A program made the translations under genes and the position numbers. The notes beneath the pieces were generated by a model. The model saw only the letters and a list, made by a program, of their open reading frames with translations, was not told the DNA's origin and made no database searches. Below, piece after piece: positions 28,268 to 37,510 of a DNA stretch of 57,741 nt (the stretch's first letter is position 1; each line of letters begins with the position of its first letter). Origin of the DNA: an uncultured Collinsella sp. (GTDB lineage Bacteria > Actinomycetota > Coriobacteriia > Coriobacteriales > Coriobacteriaceae); NCBI GenBank assembly GCA_900549025.1, contig URMZ01000010.1:1-57741 (forward strand), written 5' to 3'.

Positions 28268-29704
28268 ATGCCGAATGTCCCCACGATCACCCCGGGCCCA
28301 GATGATACCGAGCACACGCCCGAAGGTGCCACCGAAACGATTCCTCTGATCACAAACGTACATGCCGATAAGCAGAGCGGACGCGGGAACGATGCGACCG
28401 AGATTTCCGATGAAGAGGCATATGCCAAGCTCAAGGCAAAACGTGCCGAACGTCGACGCAAAAAGCTGATTCGACGCGGTATTGCCGCCGGCGTCGTAGG
28501 TGCCATCGCGCTCATTGCCATTGTCGCAACCCTGGTTATCAATGCGCAGCCTCAGAGCGCTAGCGGGCCTGTGACCGACATGGTGACCGAGGGCACGTTT
28601 ACCACAACGGTCGAGGCGAAAGGCCAGCTCAAACCCATTTCGTCCTCAGTGGTCTCCCCTTCTGTCGACGGTACGGTCGATTCGATCAACGTGCAGGCGG
28701 GCCAATCCGTCAACGAGGGCGACGTGCTTATGACCATTAAAAACGACGAGCTCGATCGCAACGTTGCCGAGGCGCAGCGTGCAGTTGCTGCCGCTCAAGA
28801 AGACCTCGCCAACGCGCAGAAAGCCGCAGCTGCCGCGCAGGCCACCCCAACGACGGACGTCGAGGGAGCTTCCGCAGCGGCTGGCGTCTCCGCCGCATCA
28901 GCGGACACGAACGCCGTATCGGCCGCGCAGCGCAGCCTCGCATCAGCCCAGGCAAACCTCGACCAGGCGAACGCCAAGGCCTCCAGTCGCACGGTCACGG
29001 CCCCGAGCTCGGGTAGCATCGTGGAGCTCAACGCCAAGGTGGGCGCCACGGCTACAGGCGGCATGATCATGGGCGAAAGCGATACGAGCGGCGGCAAGCA
29101 GTGCATGCAGATCGCCGACCTGTCCAAGATGAAGGTGACCGTGCAGGTGGGCGAAAAGGACATCGCCAAGATCGCCGTTGGGCAGAGCGCCAACGTCACG
29201 TATCCCGCGTTTCCCGATATCGTGAGCCAGGGCACCGTCACGGCTATCGCGTCGGTGGCAAACTCCGACGCCGTCAACGGTGGCGGCGGCAGCGTAACCT
29301 TTAACGTCGACATTCTCATTGAGGCGCCCGACGCGCGCCTGAAGCCGGGCATGACGGCCGAGGTATCGGTGGTGACCGAGCAGCTCGACGACGTGGTGAT
29401 GGTGCCGACGATGGCGCTCATGACCGAAGACGGCGAACACTATTACGTCAACGTGGCGACTGATGACGAGGGCAAGCAAACCCGTCGCGTGAAGGTGACC
29501 GTCGTGACGCAAAACGACAACGAAACCGTAGTCGGTAAGACACAGGTCAAGCGCGACGACCAGGGCAACGAGATCAACCCCAACGTGCCGGTTACCAAGC
29601 TGCGCGATGACGACACCCTCGTCATGGACACCGGAGGGGACGCAACGGCTGACGGCGGCTACGGCGCGGATTCGGGCAGTATGTCTGCCGACGAGGGCAT
29701 GTAA
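28268..29704 (+). CDS. MacA-like periplasmic adaptor / membrane fusion protein
   Basis: Adaptor subunit of a three-part ABC export system. An acidic cytoplasmic N-terminus is followed by a membrane helix at about 67-90 (rich in Ile/Ala/Val). A biotinyl-lipoyl-like half-motif (SPSVDGTVDSINVQAGQSVNEGDVLMTI) comes next, then an Ala/Gln-rich coiled coil (about 158-235) and beta-barrel domains (VTVQVGEKDIAKIAVGQSANV; LKPGMTAEVSV). The Gly/Asp-rich C-terminus is low complexity. The 478-residue form starts at ATG 28268 with AAAGGAG; the frame is open further upstream but without a ribosome site. The stop overlaps the next start by one base. Confidence 0.88.
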   Translation: MPNVPTITPGPDDTEHTPEGATETIPLITNVHADKQSGRGNDATEISDEEAYAKLKAKRAERRRKKLIRRGIAAGVVGAIALIAIVATLVINAQPQSASGPVTDMVTEGTFTTTVEAKGQLKPISSSVVSPSVDGTVDSINVQAGQSVNEGDVLMTIKNDELDRNVAEAQRAVAAAQEDLANAQKAAAAAQATPTTDVEGASAAAGVSAASADTNAVSAAQRSLASAQANLDQANAKASSRTVTAPSSGSIVELNAKVGATATGGMIMGESDTSGGKQCMQIADLSKMKVTVQVGEKDIAKIAVGQSANVTYPAFPDIVSQGTVTAIASVANSDAVNGGGGSVTFNVDILIEAPDARLKPGMTAEVSVVTEQLDDVVMVPTMALMTEDGEHYYVNVATDDEGKQTRRVKVTVVTQNDNETVVGKTQVKRDDQGNEINPNVPVTKLRDDDTLVMDTGGDATADGGYGADSGSMSADEGM

Positions 29705-30477
29705 TGCGTCCCGTTATCGACATCCGCAACGTGCACCGCATCTTTGAGAGCGAGGCAGGTTGCGCCCACATCCTGCATAACGTGAGCCTGGCGGTAGATA
29801 CCGGCGAGTTCGTCGCCATTACCGGCCCTTCGGGCTCGGGCAAATCAACGCTCATGAACATCCTAGGCTGCCTGGATAAGCCGACGGCGGGCGACTACTA
29901 CCTGCAAGGGCTCAACGTGGCCGAGCTCGATGATGACGAGCTCACCGAAGTTCGCGCCCTGAGCATTGGCTTTGTCTTTCAGAGCTTCAACCTGCTGCCG
30001 CGCCTGTCGGTTATCGAAAACGTCATGCTGCCGCTGGCCTACACCAATGTGTCCCGTAGCCAGCGCGAAATGCGCGCCGTGCACGCGCTGCAGGCCGTCA
30101 CGCTGCCCGTCGACCACTGGGACCACCGCATATCCGAGCTCTCGGGCGGCCAGATGCAGCGTGTCGCCATCGCGCGCGCCCTCGTCAATGACCCGCCCAT
30201 CATCCTGGCCGATGAGCCAACGGGAAACCTAGACTCCGCCACCGGAGCGCTTGTGATGGAGACCTTCCATAAGCTCCAGAAGCGCGGCAAAACCATCGTG
30301 CTTATCACACACGACCCCGGCATCGCCGCCGAGGCCGACCGTGCCGTGACCATCCGCGACGGTCGCATTCACGACGGCGCGTATATTCCACATGCACCGC
30401 GGACCCTACGCAGCGCCGTAGATAGCCTGCCCATGATTTCCACCTCCGCCAATCCGTCGAAAGGAGTGGTGGCATGA
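29704..30477 (+). CDS. MacB/LolD-type ABC transporter ATPase
   Basis: ATP-binding subunit of 257 residues. Walker A is GPSGSGKST (about 40-48), the signature is LSGGQMQRVAIARAL (about 145) and Walker B is IILADEPTGNLDS. The MacB-family insertion FNLLPRLSVIENVMLPL is present. ATG 29704 overlaps the TAA of the adaptor gene, and the stop region overlaps the permease start, so the three are translationally coupled. The cargo is unknown: peptide, antibiotic or lipid export are all possible for this family. Confidence 0.92.
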   Translation: MRPVIDIRNVHRIFESEAGCAHILHNVSLAVDTGEFVAITGPSGSGKSTLMNILGCLDKPTAGDYYLQGLNVAELDDDELTEVRALSIGFVFQSFNLLPRLSVIENVMLPLAYTNVSRSQREMRAVHALQAVTLPVDHWDHRISELSGGQMQRVAIARALVNDPPIILADEPTGNLDSATGALVMETFHKLQKRGKTIVLITHDPGIAAEADRAVTIRDGRIHDGAYIPHAPRTLRSAVDSLPMISTSANPSKGVVA

Positions 30478-31688
30478 GCGCCCACGATCTCATCCAGGAA
30501 GCCCTACACTCGCTCGAGGCCAACAAGGGGCGCAGCCTGCTCACCATCCTGGGCATTGTCATCGGCATCGCCTCGGTTATCGCCATGACTTCGCTCATCG
30601 GCGGCATCCAAAACAGCTTGGTCAACAGCCTGGGCCTCAACGCAGCTCGTATGGTTCAGATCTATTCGTCGCAAGAACTCACCGAGTCGGACATCGAGAA
30701 GCTTCAAAAACTGGTGCCGCAGATAGAGCAGATCGGCATTGTCGACAGCGGGTATACCGAGTATAAGACCGGCGATAAAAGCTATACCGTCATGGCACAA
30801 GGTGTCGATAGCGACATGCTCGACGCCGTGGGGGCCAGCAAGCTCGTTGCGGGGCGCACCTATTCCCAGGCCGAGTCCCAATCAGGCTCGCGCATGGCGC
30901 TCATCAGCCGCAACGGCGCTGATCAGCTTTACGGCAACGAACAGGATGCGCTGGGGAAAACCATCAAGGTGTCCAACGGCGAGGTGCAGATTATAGGCGT
31001 GATTGATGGCGGCGGCGACTCCATGGGCTCGCTCACGCTGTATATGCCACGCGAAACCATCTCCGGGCTGTTTGGCGACGAGAATCCTTCATTCCCCAGT
31101 GTGACGGCACTTGCCGCCGAGGGCACGGATATGGATGAGCTTTGCAAGACCATCGAGTCCAAGGTGCGCGCGATGAAGGGCATCGCGGAGGATGATGAGT
31201 ACGACAGCGTATCGGCGACATCCATGAAAAGCGCCATCGATGCACTCAACTCCTTTATGGGCGCGTTCTCGCTCATCATGGGTGCTGTCGCCAGCATCTC
31301 GCTGCTTGTCGGCGGTATCGGCATTATGAACATGATGCTCACCAACGTGACTGAGCGCATCCGCGAGATCGGCATCCGCCGCGCTCTGGGCTCCAGTCGT
31401 CGCGATATTACCGCCCAGTTTTTGGCCGAGTCCTCGGCGCTGTGCGTCACCGGCGGACTGTTGGGTGTCCTGATTGGCTATCTGCTGGCCTGGGCTCTTG
31501 CGATGTTTGCCTCCGGATCCGGGATTCTTGGCGAGCTCGGTGCCAGCGGGCAAATCACACCGAGTTTTTCAATCGCCACGGTGCTGCTGGCCTTCGCCGT
31601 CTCCGTCGGCATCGGCGTAATCTTTGGCTTCTACCCCGCTCGACGCGCGGCAAAGCTCAACCCGGTGGAGTGCCTACGCTACCAGTAA
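30474..31688 (+). CDS. MacB-like FtsX-family permease
   Basis: Membrane subunit of 404 residues. The N-terminal cytoplasmic helix EALHSLEANKGRSLLTILGIVIGIASVIAM leads into the first membrane segment. A large extracytoplasmic MacB periplasmic core domain (about 50-265) follows, then three membrane segments with the FtsX pattern GIGIMNMMLTNVTERIREIGIRRALGS. It ends NPVECLRYQ, typical of the family. ATG 30474 overlaps the ATPase stop (ATGA). No intrinsic terminator follows; a palindromic repeat begins 13 bases after the stop and marks the edge of the cobalamin island. Confidence 0.92.
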   Translation: MSAHDLIQEALHSLEANKGRSLLTILGIVIGIASVIAMTSLIGGIQNSLVNSLGLNAARMVQIYSSQELTESDIEKLQKLVPQIEQIGIVDSGYTEYKTGDKSYTVMAQGVDSDMLDAVGASKLVAGRTYSQAESQSGSRMALISRNGADQLYGNEQDALGKTIKVSNGEVQIIGVIDGGGDSMGSLTLYMPRETISGLFGDENPSFPSVTALAAEGTDMDELCKTIESKVRAMKGIAEDDEYDSVSATSMKSAIDALNSFMGAFSLIMGAVASISLLVGGIGIMNMMLTNVTERIREIGIRRALGSSRRDITAQFLAESSALCVTGGLLGVLIGYLLAWALAMFASGSGILGELGASGQITPSFSIATVLLAFAVSVGIGVIFGFYPARRAAKLNPVECLRYQ

Positions 31689-31700
31689 GTCACCACCAAC

Positions 31701-31770
31701 AAGTTGCGGTGAATTAGGGACTGAATATGCTATCTAGCAGCAAAAACAGACACTATTTCACCGCAACTTA
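31701..31770. repeat. Palindromic repeat R2 at the left edge of the island
   Basis: Left arm AAGTTGCGGTGAATTAGGGA and right arm ending ATTTCACCGCAACTTA enclose about 30 unrelated bases. It is a full member of the R1/R4 family. Its right 22 bases (31749-31770) are repeated exactly at 53702-53723. Confidence 0.8.
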
Positions 31771-31771
31771 T

Positions 31772-31895
31772 TGAAGGGCTGCTTGCGCCAGTTCCGGGCT
31801 TCGTCCTCGAGCTATTGGCGGATGACGGTCTTGTACGGTTCGAGCTTGCTCGAGGCGCTTCTCCTCGCTGGCGGGAGGGCGCACAGGCGCGGCGA
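31772..31895 (-). pseudogene. Probable IS21-family transposase (IstA) remnant
   Basis: On the minus strand one frame reads SSKLEPYKTVIRQ, a stop (TAG in place of an expected Trp TGG), then LEDEARNWRKQ before running into repeat R2. This resembles the IstA segment of the type SKLDPYK..I..WLEED...RKQ. There is no start or catalytic domain. The match is short and made by eye, so the call is tentative. The rest of the gap to cbiJ shows no gene. Confidence 0.45.
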
Positions 31896-31899
31896 GCGC

Positions 31900-32673
31900 C
31901 TAGCGCGCGAACTCCCGTAAGAGCGCGTCCTCCACTTCCCTAAGCGAAAGGGCCCCGCCTCCCTCGGCGGGACGGGCGACCACGATACAGCGCGCTCCCA
32001 CGTCGCGCGCAGAGGCGATCTTCTCGGCCGTGCCGCCTACGGTTCCCGAGTCCTTGGTCACAAGCCACTGGGCGCCCACCTGCCGAAGCATCGCCTCGTT
32101 GAGCTCGCGGGTGAAGGGCCCCTGCATGCCGATGATGTGCGATGGCGAAAACCCCGCGTCGATGCACTTCGTTATAGCACCGGGCAGCGGGAGCACACGC
32201 ACGAAGAAGCGCTCCGCGTAATCGACGACGCTCGTGTAGGGAGCAAGCTCCTTGCTCCCCGTCGTGAGAAGCGCGCGACCCGGGTTCTCGGAGAGAAAGC
32301 GCGCCGCGCAGGCGATCGACGTGACCGAGACGACGCCTTTGGGCAGCGCCTCGACCGGGCGCGCAAGGCGCAAGCATCGTGCACCCACGGCGAGCGAAGC
32401 GGCCCGGATGTTGCCGCTTGCGAGCGTAGCGAAGGGATGCGTGGCGTCGACGACGATGCGCGCGCCGGAAAGTTCGCGCTCCATGTCGGCCTCTTCGAGC
32501 CTGCCCGCATGCACCTCGATGCCCGGGAGCTCGCCCAAAAGCTCGCCTCCGTACTCGGTTGCCGCGTAGGCACGGGCGGGGATGCCCACCCCGCTCGCCC
32601 ATTCGCACAGAAGGCGGCCCTCGGTGGTGCCGGCGAAGATACGCAGCGCCGGCGCGGATGCGGGCGCCGTCAC
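31900..32673 (-). CDS. cbiJ: Cobalt-precorrin-6A reductase
   Basis: NAD(P)H-dependent reduction of the corrin macrocycle, giving precorrin-6B. A 257-residue protein with the family motifs IFAGTTEGR near the N-terminus, VVDATHPFA near residue 76, TTGSKELAPY near 140 and KDSGTVGG near 210. GTG at 32673 overlaps the cbiC stop as GTGA. It is the last gene of the operon; no convincing terminator follows. Confidence 0.9.
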   Translation of the reverse strand: MTAPASAPALRIFAGTTEGRLLCEWASGVGIPARAYAATEYGGELLGELPGIEVHAGRLEEADMERELSGARIVVDATHPFATLASGNIRAASLAVGARCLRLARPVEALPKGVVSVTSIACAARFLSENPGRALLTTGSKELAPYTSVVDYAERFFVRVLPLPGAITKCIDAGFSPSHIIGMQGPFTRELNEAMLRQVGAQWLVTKDSGTVGGTAEKIASARDVGARCIVVARPAEGGGALSLREVEDALLREFAR

Positions 32674-33311
32674 TTCAGGCCGCCTGGGCGCGTGATCTCG
32701 TAGAGCAGCGCGTTCATAATGGCGGCCGCCACGGTCGAGCCGCCCTTGCGACCCCTCGCGACGATGGCCGGCACGCGTCGCGCGAGTAGCTCCTCTTTCG
32801 CCTCGACCACATTCACAAACCCGACCGGCACCCCAACGACGAGCGCGGGCGCGATCTTCCCCGCGTCCATGAGCTCGGCGAGGCGCAGAAGTGCTGTGGG
32901 AGCGTTACCGACGGCCACGATGAGCGGACCCTCGATGCCGCAAGCTTTGTCCATGCTCGCAACGGCGCGAGTCGTGCCCGCGGCGCGCGCCGTTGCGGCG
33001 ACATCCGGGTCGGCCATGTAGCACACGGCCTGGCAGCCGATCTTCGCGAGCGCGGGCTTGCTTATGCCTGCGAGCGCCATGTTCGTGTCGGTGAGCACCG
33101 TGGCCCCTGCGCGCAGCGCGTCGAGCGCACAGTGCGCGGCGTCATGGGTGAACACGAGGGAATCGGCGTACGAGAAGTCAGCAGTGGTGTGGATGACGCG
33201 CTTCACGACGGGCTCTTCGAGCGGCGGGAACGTGCGGCCGCCGAGCTCTTCGGTGATGATCTCAAAGCTGCGCCGCTCGATGTCGCCGGGCGCCATCTCC
33301 TTGGAATCCAT
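32670..33311 (-). CDS. cbiC: Cobalt-precorrin-8 methylmutase
   Basis: Moves the C11 methyl to C12, giving (cobalt-)hydrogenobyrinate. At 213 residues it matches CbiC/CobH. The catalytic His region is RVIHTTADFSYADS near residue 41; TDTNMALAGI and VGVPVGFVNVVEAKEEL are family motifs, and GRKGGSTVAAAIMNALL is near the C-terminus. GGAG precedes ATG 33311, which abuts the cobO stop. Confidence 0.93.
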   Translation of the reverse strand: MDSKEMAPGDIERRSFEIITEELGGRTFPPLEEPVVKRVIHTTADFSYADSLVFTHDAAHCALDALRAGATVLTDTNMALAGISKPALAKIGCQAVCYMADPDVAATARAAGTTRAVASMDKACGIEGPLIVAVGNAPTALLRLAELMDAGKIAPALVVGVPVGFVNVVEAKEELLARRVPAIVARGRKGGSTVAAAIMNALLYEITRPGGLK

Positions 33312-33827
33312 CTAGTACTCCACTCCTTCCCTTGCACATATCCCCTGCTCGTAGGGGTGTTTCTCGCACCGCATCTCGGTTATGTAGTCGGCCTTCTCCA
33401 CGATCTTGCGGGAAGGCGCGCGCCCGGTGAGCGCTACTTCGACGCCGCGCGCGGACATATCGAGCGCGCGGTCCACGAGCGCCTCGTCGACAAGCCCCTT
33501 CGAAAGCGCGTCGAGCGCCTCGTCGAGCACGAGCAGCCCCTCCTGCGCGCCCTCGAGCTCGGCGAGCGCGGAAGCGAGGTTCCCATCGTGCAGCTCGCGC
33601 GTCGCGGCAAGTTCTTCCGACGTCATGGACCAGGTAAACTTGTCCGACGCCTTCCCCGCGAACACCGGCACGCCGAAATGCTCGGCGAGCAGGCGCACCT
33701 CCCCGCTTTCGCCGTCTTTCAGGAACTGCACGACGACGACGCGGCGGCCTGCGGCGAGCATGCGAAGGGCGAGGCCCATCGCCGCCGTGGTCTTGCCTTT
33801 GCCGTCGCCATGATACACGTGGATCAT
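33312..33827 (-). CDS. cobO: Corrinoid adenosyltransferase (CobO/BtuR type)
   Basis: Adds the 5'-deoxyadenosyl group to cob(I)alamin precursors. A 171-residue P-loop protein: HGDGKGKTTAAMGLALRM near residue 6, VVVVQFLKDGESGEV near 34, LLVLDEALDAL near 97 and VALTGRAPS near 129 match the CobA/CobO/BtuR family. ATG 33827 overlaps the cbiP stop as ATGA. It could serve both new synthesis and salvage of imported corrinoids. Confidence 0.93.
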   Translation of the reverse strand: MIHVYHGDGKGKTTAAMGLALRMLAAGRRVVVVQFLKDGESGEVRLLAEHFGVPVFAGKASDKFTWSMTSEELAATRELHDGNLASALAELEGAQEGLLVLDEALDALSKGLVDEALVDRALDMSARGVEVALTGRAPSRKIVEKADYITEMRCEKHPYEQGICAREGVEY

Positions 33828-35323
33828 ACGCCCTCCTCAATGATGCGGTAGACATACTCCATGTCGAGCGCCCCGCGCACGACGTCGGCCAGGCGGTCGA
33901 ACTCGCGCGCACGATGATCGGCCGCGGACACCGCGCCCTCAGCACCCACGACGCTCTCGGGCAGGCCGCGCATGCGCGCGAGCGAGCGCGCGAGGGCGAG
34001 TGCCACCCCCGGTTCGTCGAACAGGCCGTGGAGATAGGTTCCGAACACGTTTCCGCAGGCCGCGCCTTCTGGTTTGCCGCCAATCGTGCCCGCAGGGGCG
34101 CAGGAGACGGTCGTTTCGCCGTCGTGAATCTCGTACCCGCGCGCCATCATGCCGTTCCACACCGAGAACGCGCCTTGGGCGCCCGTGATGCGCAGCTCCG
34201 ATTGGGCGAGGCGCTTTTCCTCCTTGAACACCGTACTTGCAGGAATGAGCCCGAGCCCGCGCGCGGTGCCAGCGCCTTCCCTGCCGTGCGGGTCGGAAAG
34301 CTCGTCTCCCAAAAGCTGGTAGCCTCCGCATATGCCGAGCACCGGCGTGCCCGCGCCCGAAAGCGCGCGTACACAGGCTCCGATGCCGCTAGCCGCAAGC
34401 CAGCGCGCGTCGTCGAGCGTGGTCTTCGAGCCGGGGAGCACCACCAGGTCGGGTCGGCCCAGATCGGTCGTCGAGGAAACATAGCGCACGCCCACGCCGG
34501 GCACGCGCGAAAGCGGGTCGAAGTCGGTAAAGTTCGACAGATGCGGAAGGCGCACGACGGCGACGTCGATGACGCCGCGCGCCTCGCGGGCAGATAGGCG
34601 CGGCGCGAGCGAGTCCTCGTCGTCCAGGTCGAGCGTAAGATACGGCACGACCCCCACGACGGGGGCCCCGCACATCTTCTCAAGTGGGGCCAAACCCGGG
34701 CGCAGGATTTCCACATCACCGCGGAACTTATTTACTACAAGCCCCCGCAAAAGCGCGCGGTCCTCGGGCGCAAGGAGCGCGACCGTGCCGTAAAGCTGGG
34801 CAAACACCCCGCCTGGGTCGATGTCGCCCGCGAGCAGCACGGGGGAGGACACGGCGCGCGCGAGCCCCATGTTGACGATGTCGTTTTCGGCAAGGTTGAT
34901 TTCGGCGGGGCTGCCGGCGCCCTCGATGACGATGACGTCGTTTTCCTCCGCGAGCGAATCGAACGCCTCCAAAATCTGCGGCATGAGCGCCTTCTTTCGC
35001 GCGAAGTAGTCCCTCGCAGCGAAGGCTCCCTGCTCCTTGCCGGCCACGATGAGCTGGCTTCGGTGGCCGCTTTCGGGCTTGAGCAGAATGGGGTTCATGC
35101 GCACGTCGGGCGCGATGCCGCACGCCTCGGCCTGCATGATCTGGGCGCGCCCCATCTCGAGCCCGTCGGCCGTGACACCGCTGTTGAGCGCCATGTTCTG
35201 GCTCTTGAAGGGAGCCACGCGCAGGCCGTCCTGCGAAAGAACGCGGCACAGCCCCGCCGCAAGCAGGCTCTTCCCCGCGTTCGACATGGTGCCCTGGATC
35301 ATGATGGGCTTCGCCCTACCCAC
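33824..35323 (-). CDS. cbiP: Cobyric acid synthase
   Basis: Glutamine-dependent amidation of four side chains of adenosyl-cobyrinate diamide. The 499-residue protein has an N-terminal synthetase domain (MIQGTMSNAGKSLLAAGL; PFKSQNMALNSGVTADG) and a C-terminal class I glutaminase domain with nucleophile Cys in LGICGGYQLLGDE near residue 333 and catalytic His in GTYLHGLFDEPG near 432. GTG 35323 is chosen because AAGGAGGT lies 8 bases upstream; it overlaps the cobD stop. Also called CobQ. Confidence 0.93.
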   Translation of the reverse strand: MGRAKPIMIQGTMSNAGKSLLAAGLCRVLSQDGLRVAPFKSQNMALNSGVTADGLEMGRAQIMQAEACGIAPDVRMNPILLKPESGHRSQLIVAGKEQGAFAARDYFARKKALMPQILEAFDSLAEENDVIVIEGAGSPAEINLAENDIVNMGLARAVSSPVLLAGDIDPGGVFAQLYGTVALLAPEDRALLRGLVVNKFRGDVEILRPGLAPLEKMCGAPVVGVVPYLTLDLDDEDSLAPRLSAREARGVIDVAVVRLPHLSNFTDFDPLSRVPGVGVRYVSSTTDLGRPDLVVLPGSKTTLDDARWLAASGIGACVRALSGAGTPVLGICGGYQLLGDELSDPHGREGAGTARGLGLIPASTVFKEEKRLAQSELRITGAQGAFSVWNGMMARGYEIHDGETTVSCAPAGTIGGKPEGAACGNVFGTYLHGLFDEPGVALALARSLARMRGLPESVVGAEGAVSAADHRAREFDRLADVVRGALDMEYVYRIIEEGV

Positions 35324-36539
35324 GGGTATCGACCTCCTTCGCCGAGCCTCGGCCATCCGCGCCCGCCATAGCACCGCTGCAAGAAGCGCCGCCCCGTTCG
35401 TCGGGTTCGCCTTCGCCTGATGTACCTTCCGCCCATAGCGCGCGGCTGAACGCCATCGCAAGCCGGGCGTTCTCCTTGCGCGTGCGCACCGCGACGCGGC
35501 ACCAGAAACGGGACAGCACCGAAAACGAGTCGCACGTGCGGACCAAAACCCCCTGTTTATACAGGCGTTCGGGAATGTCTTTCGTCGGCGTGCGGACTAA
35601 AAGGAAGTTCGCATCCGACGGCACGACGGAAAGCCCGAGCGAGGAGAGCTCGTGGGAAAGCCACGCTCGCTCGCCCGCCAATACATCGCGCGTGCGCGAG
35701 ACGTATTCGACGTCTTCCAGGGCGGCGATGCCCGCGGCCTCGGCGACCGAGGAGACGGGCCACGCCTGCCCCGCCCGGCGAATTCCATCGATGAGTTGGG
35801 CGTTTCCGCTGATCAGATATCCCAGCCGTAACCCCGCCATTCCGTAGAGCTTGGTGAACGCAGAGAGCACGGCCACATGGCGCGAACACGCGGCGCGTGC
35901 GGCCACGCTCCTATCGCGGGCGTCGGGCGCAAATCCGAGGAAGCACTCGTCCACGACGAGCAGCGCGCCCACCTGCTCGCAGCGGCAAGCCGCGGCATCG
36001 ATCACGCGGGGGTCGACGAGGCGCCCCGTCGGGTTGTTCGGATTGCAGAGGTACGCCACGTCTCCCGGCCCCTCGATCGCGCGGGCGAAGGAGGCGGGCA
36101 CGTCGAAGTCGTCCGCTTCGGAGAGCGGGAACTCCTGCACGCATGCGCCGTAGTACGATGCCGCCTCCGCATATTCAGAGAACGTCGGCGCGCACACGAC
36201 GATGCGTTTCGGGCGCACCGCCGCAGCGAGCCGCCAGATGATGTCGGACGCGCCCGCGCCGCAGACGATAGTATCTTCGGGAATGCCCTGGGCGCGCGAT
36301 AGGGCGCGAACAAGGGCGAGGCTTTCCCTATCGGGGTAGGCGTCGATTCGAGAAAGCGCCTTGCAGGCTGCGGCGACAGCGCGCGGCGAGGGGCCTGCCG
36401 GATTCACGTTCACCGAGAAATCGATGAAGTCGGAGGCGCCCCCTTCGCAAGCGATGCCAAGCGATTGCGCACTGCCCCCATGCGTACGGGCGCGCAGGAT
36501 TCCCCCGGCAGCCCGGGACGCAGCGTGGTCTTCCCTCAT
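35316..36539 (-). CDS. cobD: Threonine-phosphate decarboxylase (PLP, CobD family)
   Basis: Makes (R)-1-amino-2-propanol phosphate, the linker of the nucleotide loop. PLP fold type I like histidinol-phosphate aminotransferase. The N-terminus has DFSVNVNPAGPSP; the PLP lysine is in LSAFTKLYGMAGLRLGY near residue 230; CNPNNPTGRL and DECFLGF are also present. ATG 36539 overlaps the cbiB stop as ATGA. The 407-residue protein carries a Gly/Glu/Ser-rich C-terminal extension of about 40 residues not usual in CobD. A PduX-type threonine kinase is not in the window. Confidence 0.88.
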   Translation of the reverse strand: MREDHAASRAAGGILRARTHGGSAQSLGIACEGGASDFIDFSVNVNPAGPSPRAVAAACKALSRIDAYPDRESLALVRALSRAQGIPEDTIVCGAGASDIIWRLAAAVRPKRIVVCAPTFSEYAEAASYYGACVQEFPLSEADDFDVPASFARAIEGPGDVAYLCNPNNPTGRLVDPRVIDAAACRCEQVGALLVVDECFLGFAPDARDRSVAARAACSRHVAVLSAFTKLYGMAGLRLGYLISGNAQLIDGIRRAGQAWPVSSVAEAAGIAALEDVEYVSRTRDVLAGERAWLSHELSSLGLSVVPSDANFLLVRTPTKDIPERLYKQGVLVRTCDSFSVLSRFWCRVAVRTRKENARLAMAFSRALWAEGTSGEGEPDERGGASCSGAMAGADGRGSAKEVDTRG

Positions 36540-37510
36540 GACATCGCCCCCACGGCGAGCACGACCGCCGCGCGCGCGGCGCCGAAGACGACGAGCGCGC
36601 ATACGGACGCGGCGAGCATGAGCCTTGTCGCCCGGGCGATGTCGCCCCACTCGATTTCGCGGGATGCGTCGCCTATCGTCGGTTTCTCAACGAGCTTGCC
36701 GAAATACACCGCGGGTCCTGCCAGGCGCAGCCCGAGCGCGCCCGCACACGCTGACTCGGTCTGCGCCGAGTTGGGACTCGCATGGCGACGCCTGTCGCGG
36801 CGCCAGATGCGCGCCGCCCCGCACGCGTCGAGCCCGACGATCGGGCACACGGCGATCATGAGCAGGGCCGATAAGCGCGAGGGAATCCAGTTCACCGCAT
36901 CGTCGAGGCGCGCCGAGGCGCAGCCGAAGTCGATGTAGCGCTCGTTTTTGTAGCCCACCATGCTGTCGAGCGTGTTCACCGCCTTGTACGCCATGCCCAA
37001 GGGCGCACCCCCGATCATAAGGTAGAAAAGCGGCGCGATGACGCCGTCGCTCGCGTTCTCCGCCACCGTTTCCACGGCGGCGCGCGCAACGCCCTGCTCG
37101 TCGAGAACAGACGTGTCGCGTCCCACGATGAGCCCGACGGCTTCACGAGCCGCGACAAGGCCGCCCTTCGAGAACGCGCGGGCCACGGCCAGGCTCTGGC
37201 GGCGCAGCTCGCATGCCGCGAGAATCTGATAGCTCGCCCATGCCTCGGCCACAAAGCGCAAGCCGGGGTGAACCATGCCGCAAAGATGCAGGATTCCCCA
37301 GGTCAAAAGCCAACACGCAAGCGGAAGCGCCACGGCGAGCACAAGCCCTGCGGCGCGCGTGCCCGCGGACGTTTGCGGGAATGCGCCCGGCAGGCGGCCT
37401 TCGGCCCACGTGATCGCGCGCCCCATGGCGACGACGGGATGGGGAAGCCAGCGCGGGTCGCCGAAGGCAAGGTCGGCCGCGAACCCGGCGGCGACGGCAA
37501 GAATCGTCAT
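36536..37510 (-). CDS. cbiB: Adenosylcobinamide-phosphate synthase
   Basis: Membrane enzyme joining aminopropanol phosphate to adenosylcobyric acid. At 324 residues it has the CbiB N-terminus AAGFAADLAFGDPRWLPHPVVAMGR, then VETVAENASDGVIAPLFYLMIGGAPLG and KAVNTLDSMVGYKNERY, all family signatures, with several membrane segments. ATG 37510 overlaps the preceding stop (ATGA). Confidence 0.93.
   Translation of the reverse strand: MTILAVAAGFAADLAFGDPRWLPHPVVAMGRAITWAEGRLPGAFPQTSAGTRAAGLVLAVALPLACWLLTWGILHLCGMVHPGLRFVAEAWASYQILAACELRRQSLAVARAFSKGGLVAAREAVGLIVGRDTSVLDEQGVARAAVETVAENASDGVIAPLFYLMIGGAPLGMAYKAVNTLDSMVGYKNERYIDFGCASARLDDAVNWIPSRLSALLMIAVCPIVGLDACGAARIWRRDRRRHASPNSAQTESACAGALGLRLAGPAVYFGKLVEKPTIGDASREIEWGDIARATRLMLAASVCALVVFGAARAAVVLAVGAMS

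Noticed and set aside
31900..32673. Assigning the cluster to the aerobic cobalamin route because of CobK/CobL-like names
   Set aside because: CbiD, CbiG and CbiK-type genes are present and no CobG, CobF or CobNST is seen, which fits the anaerobic route.
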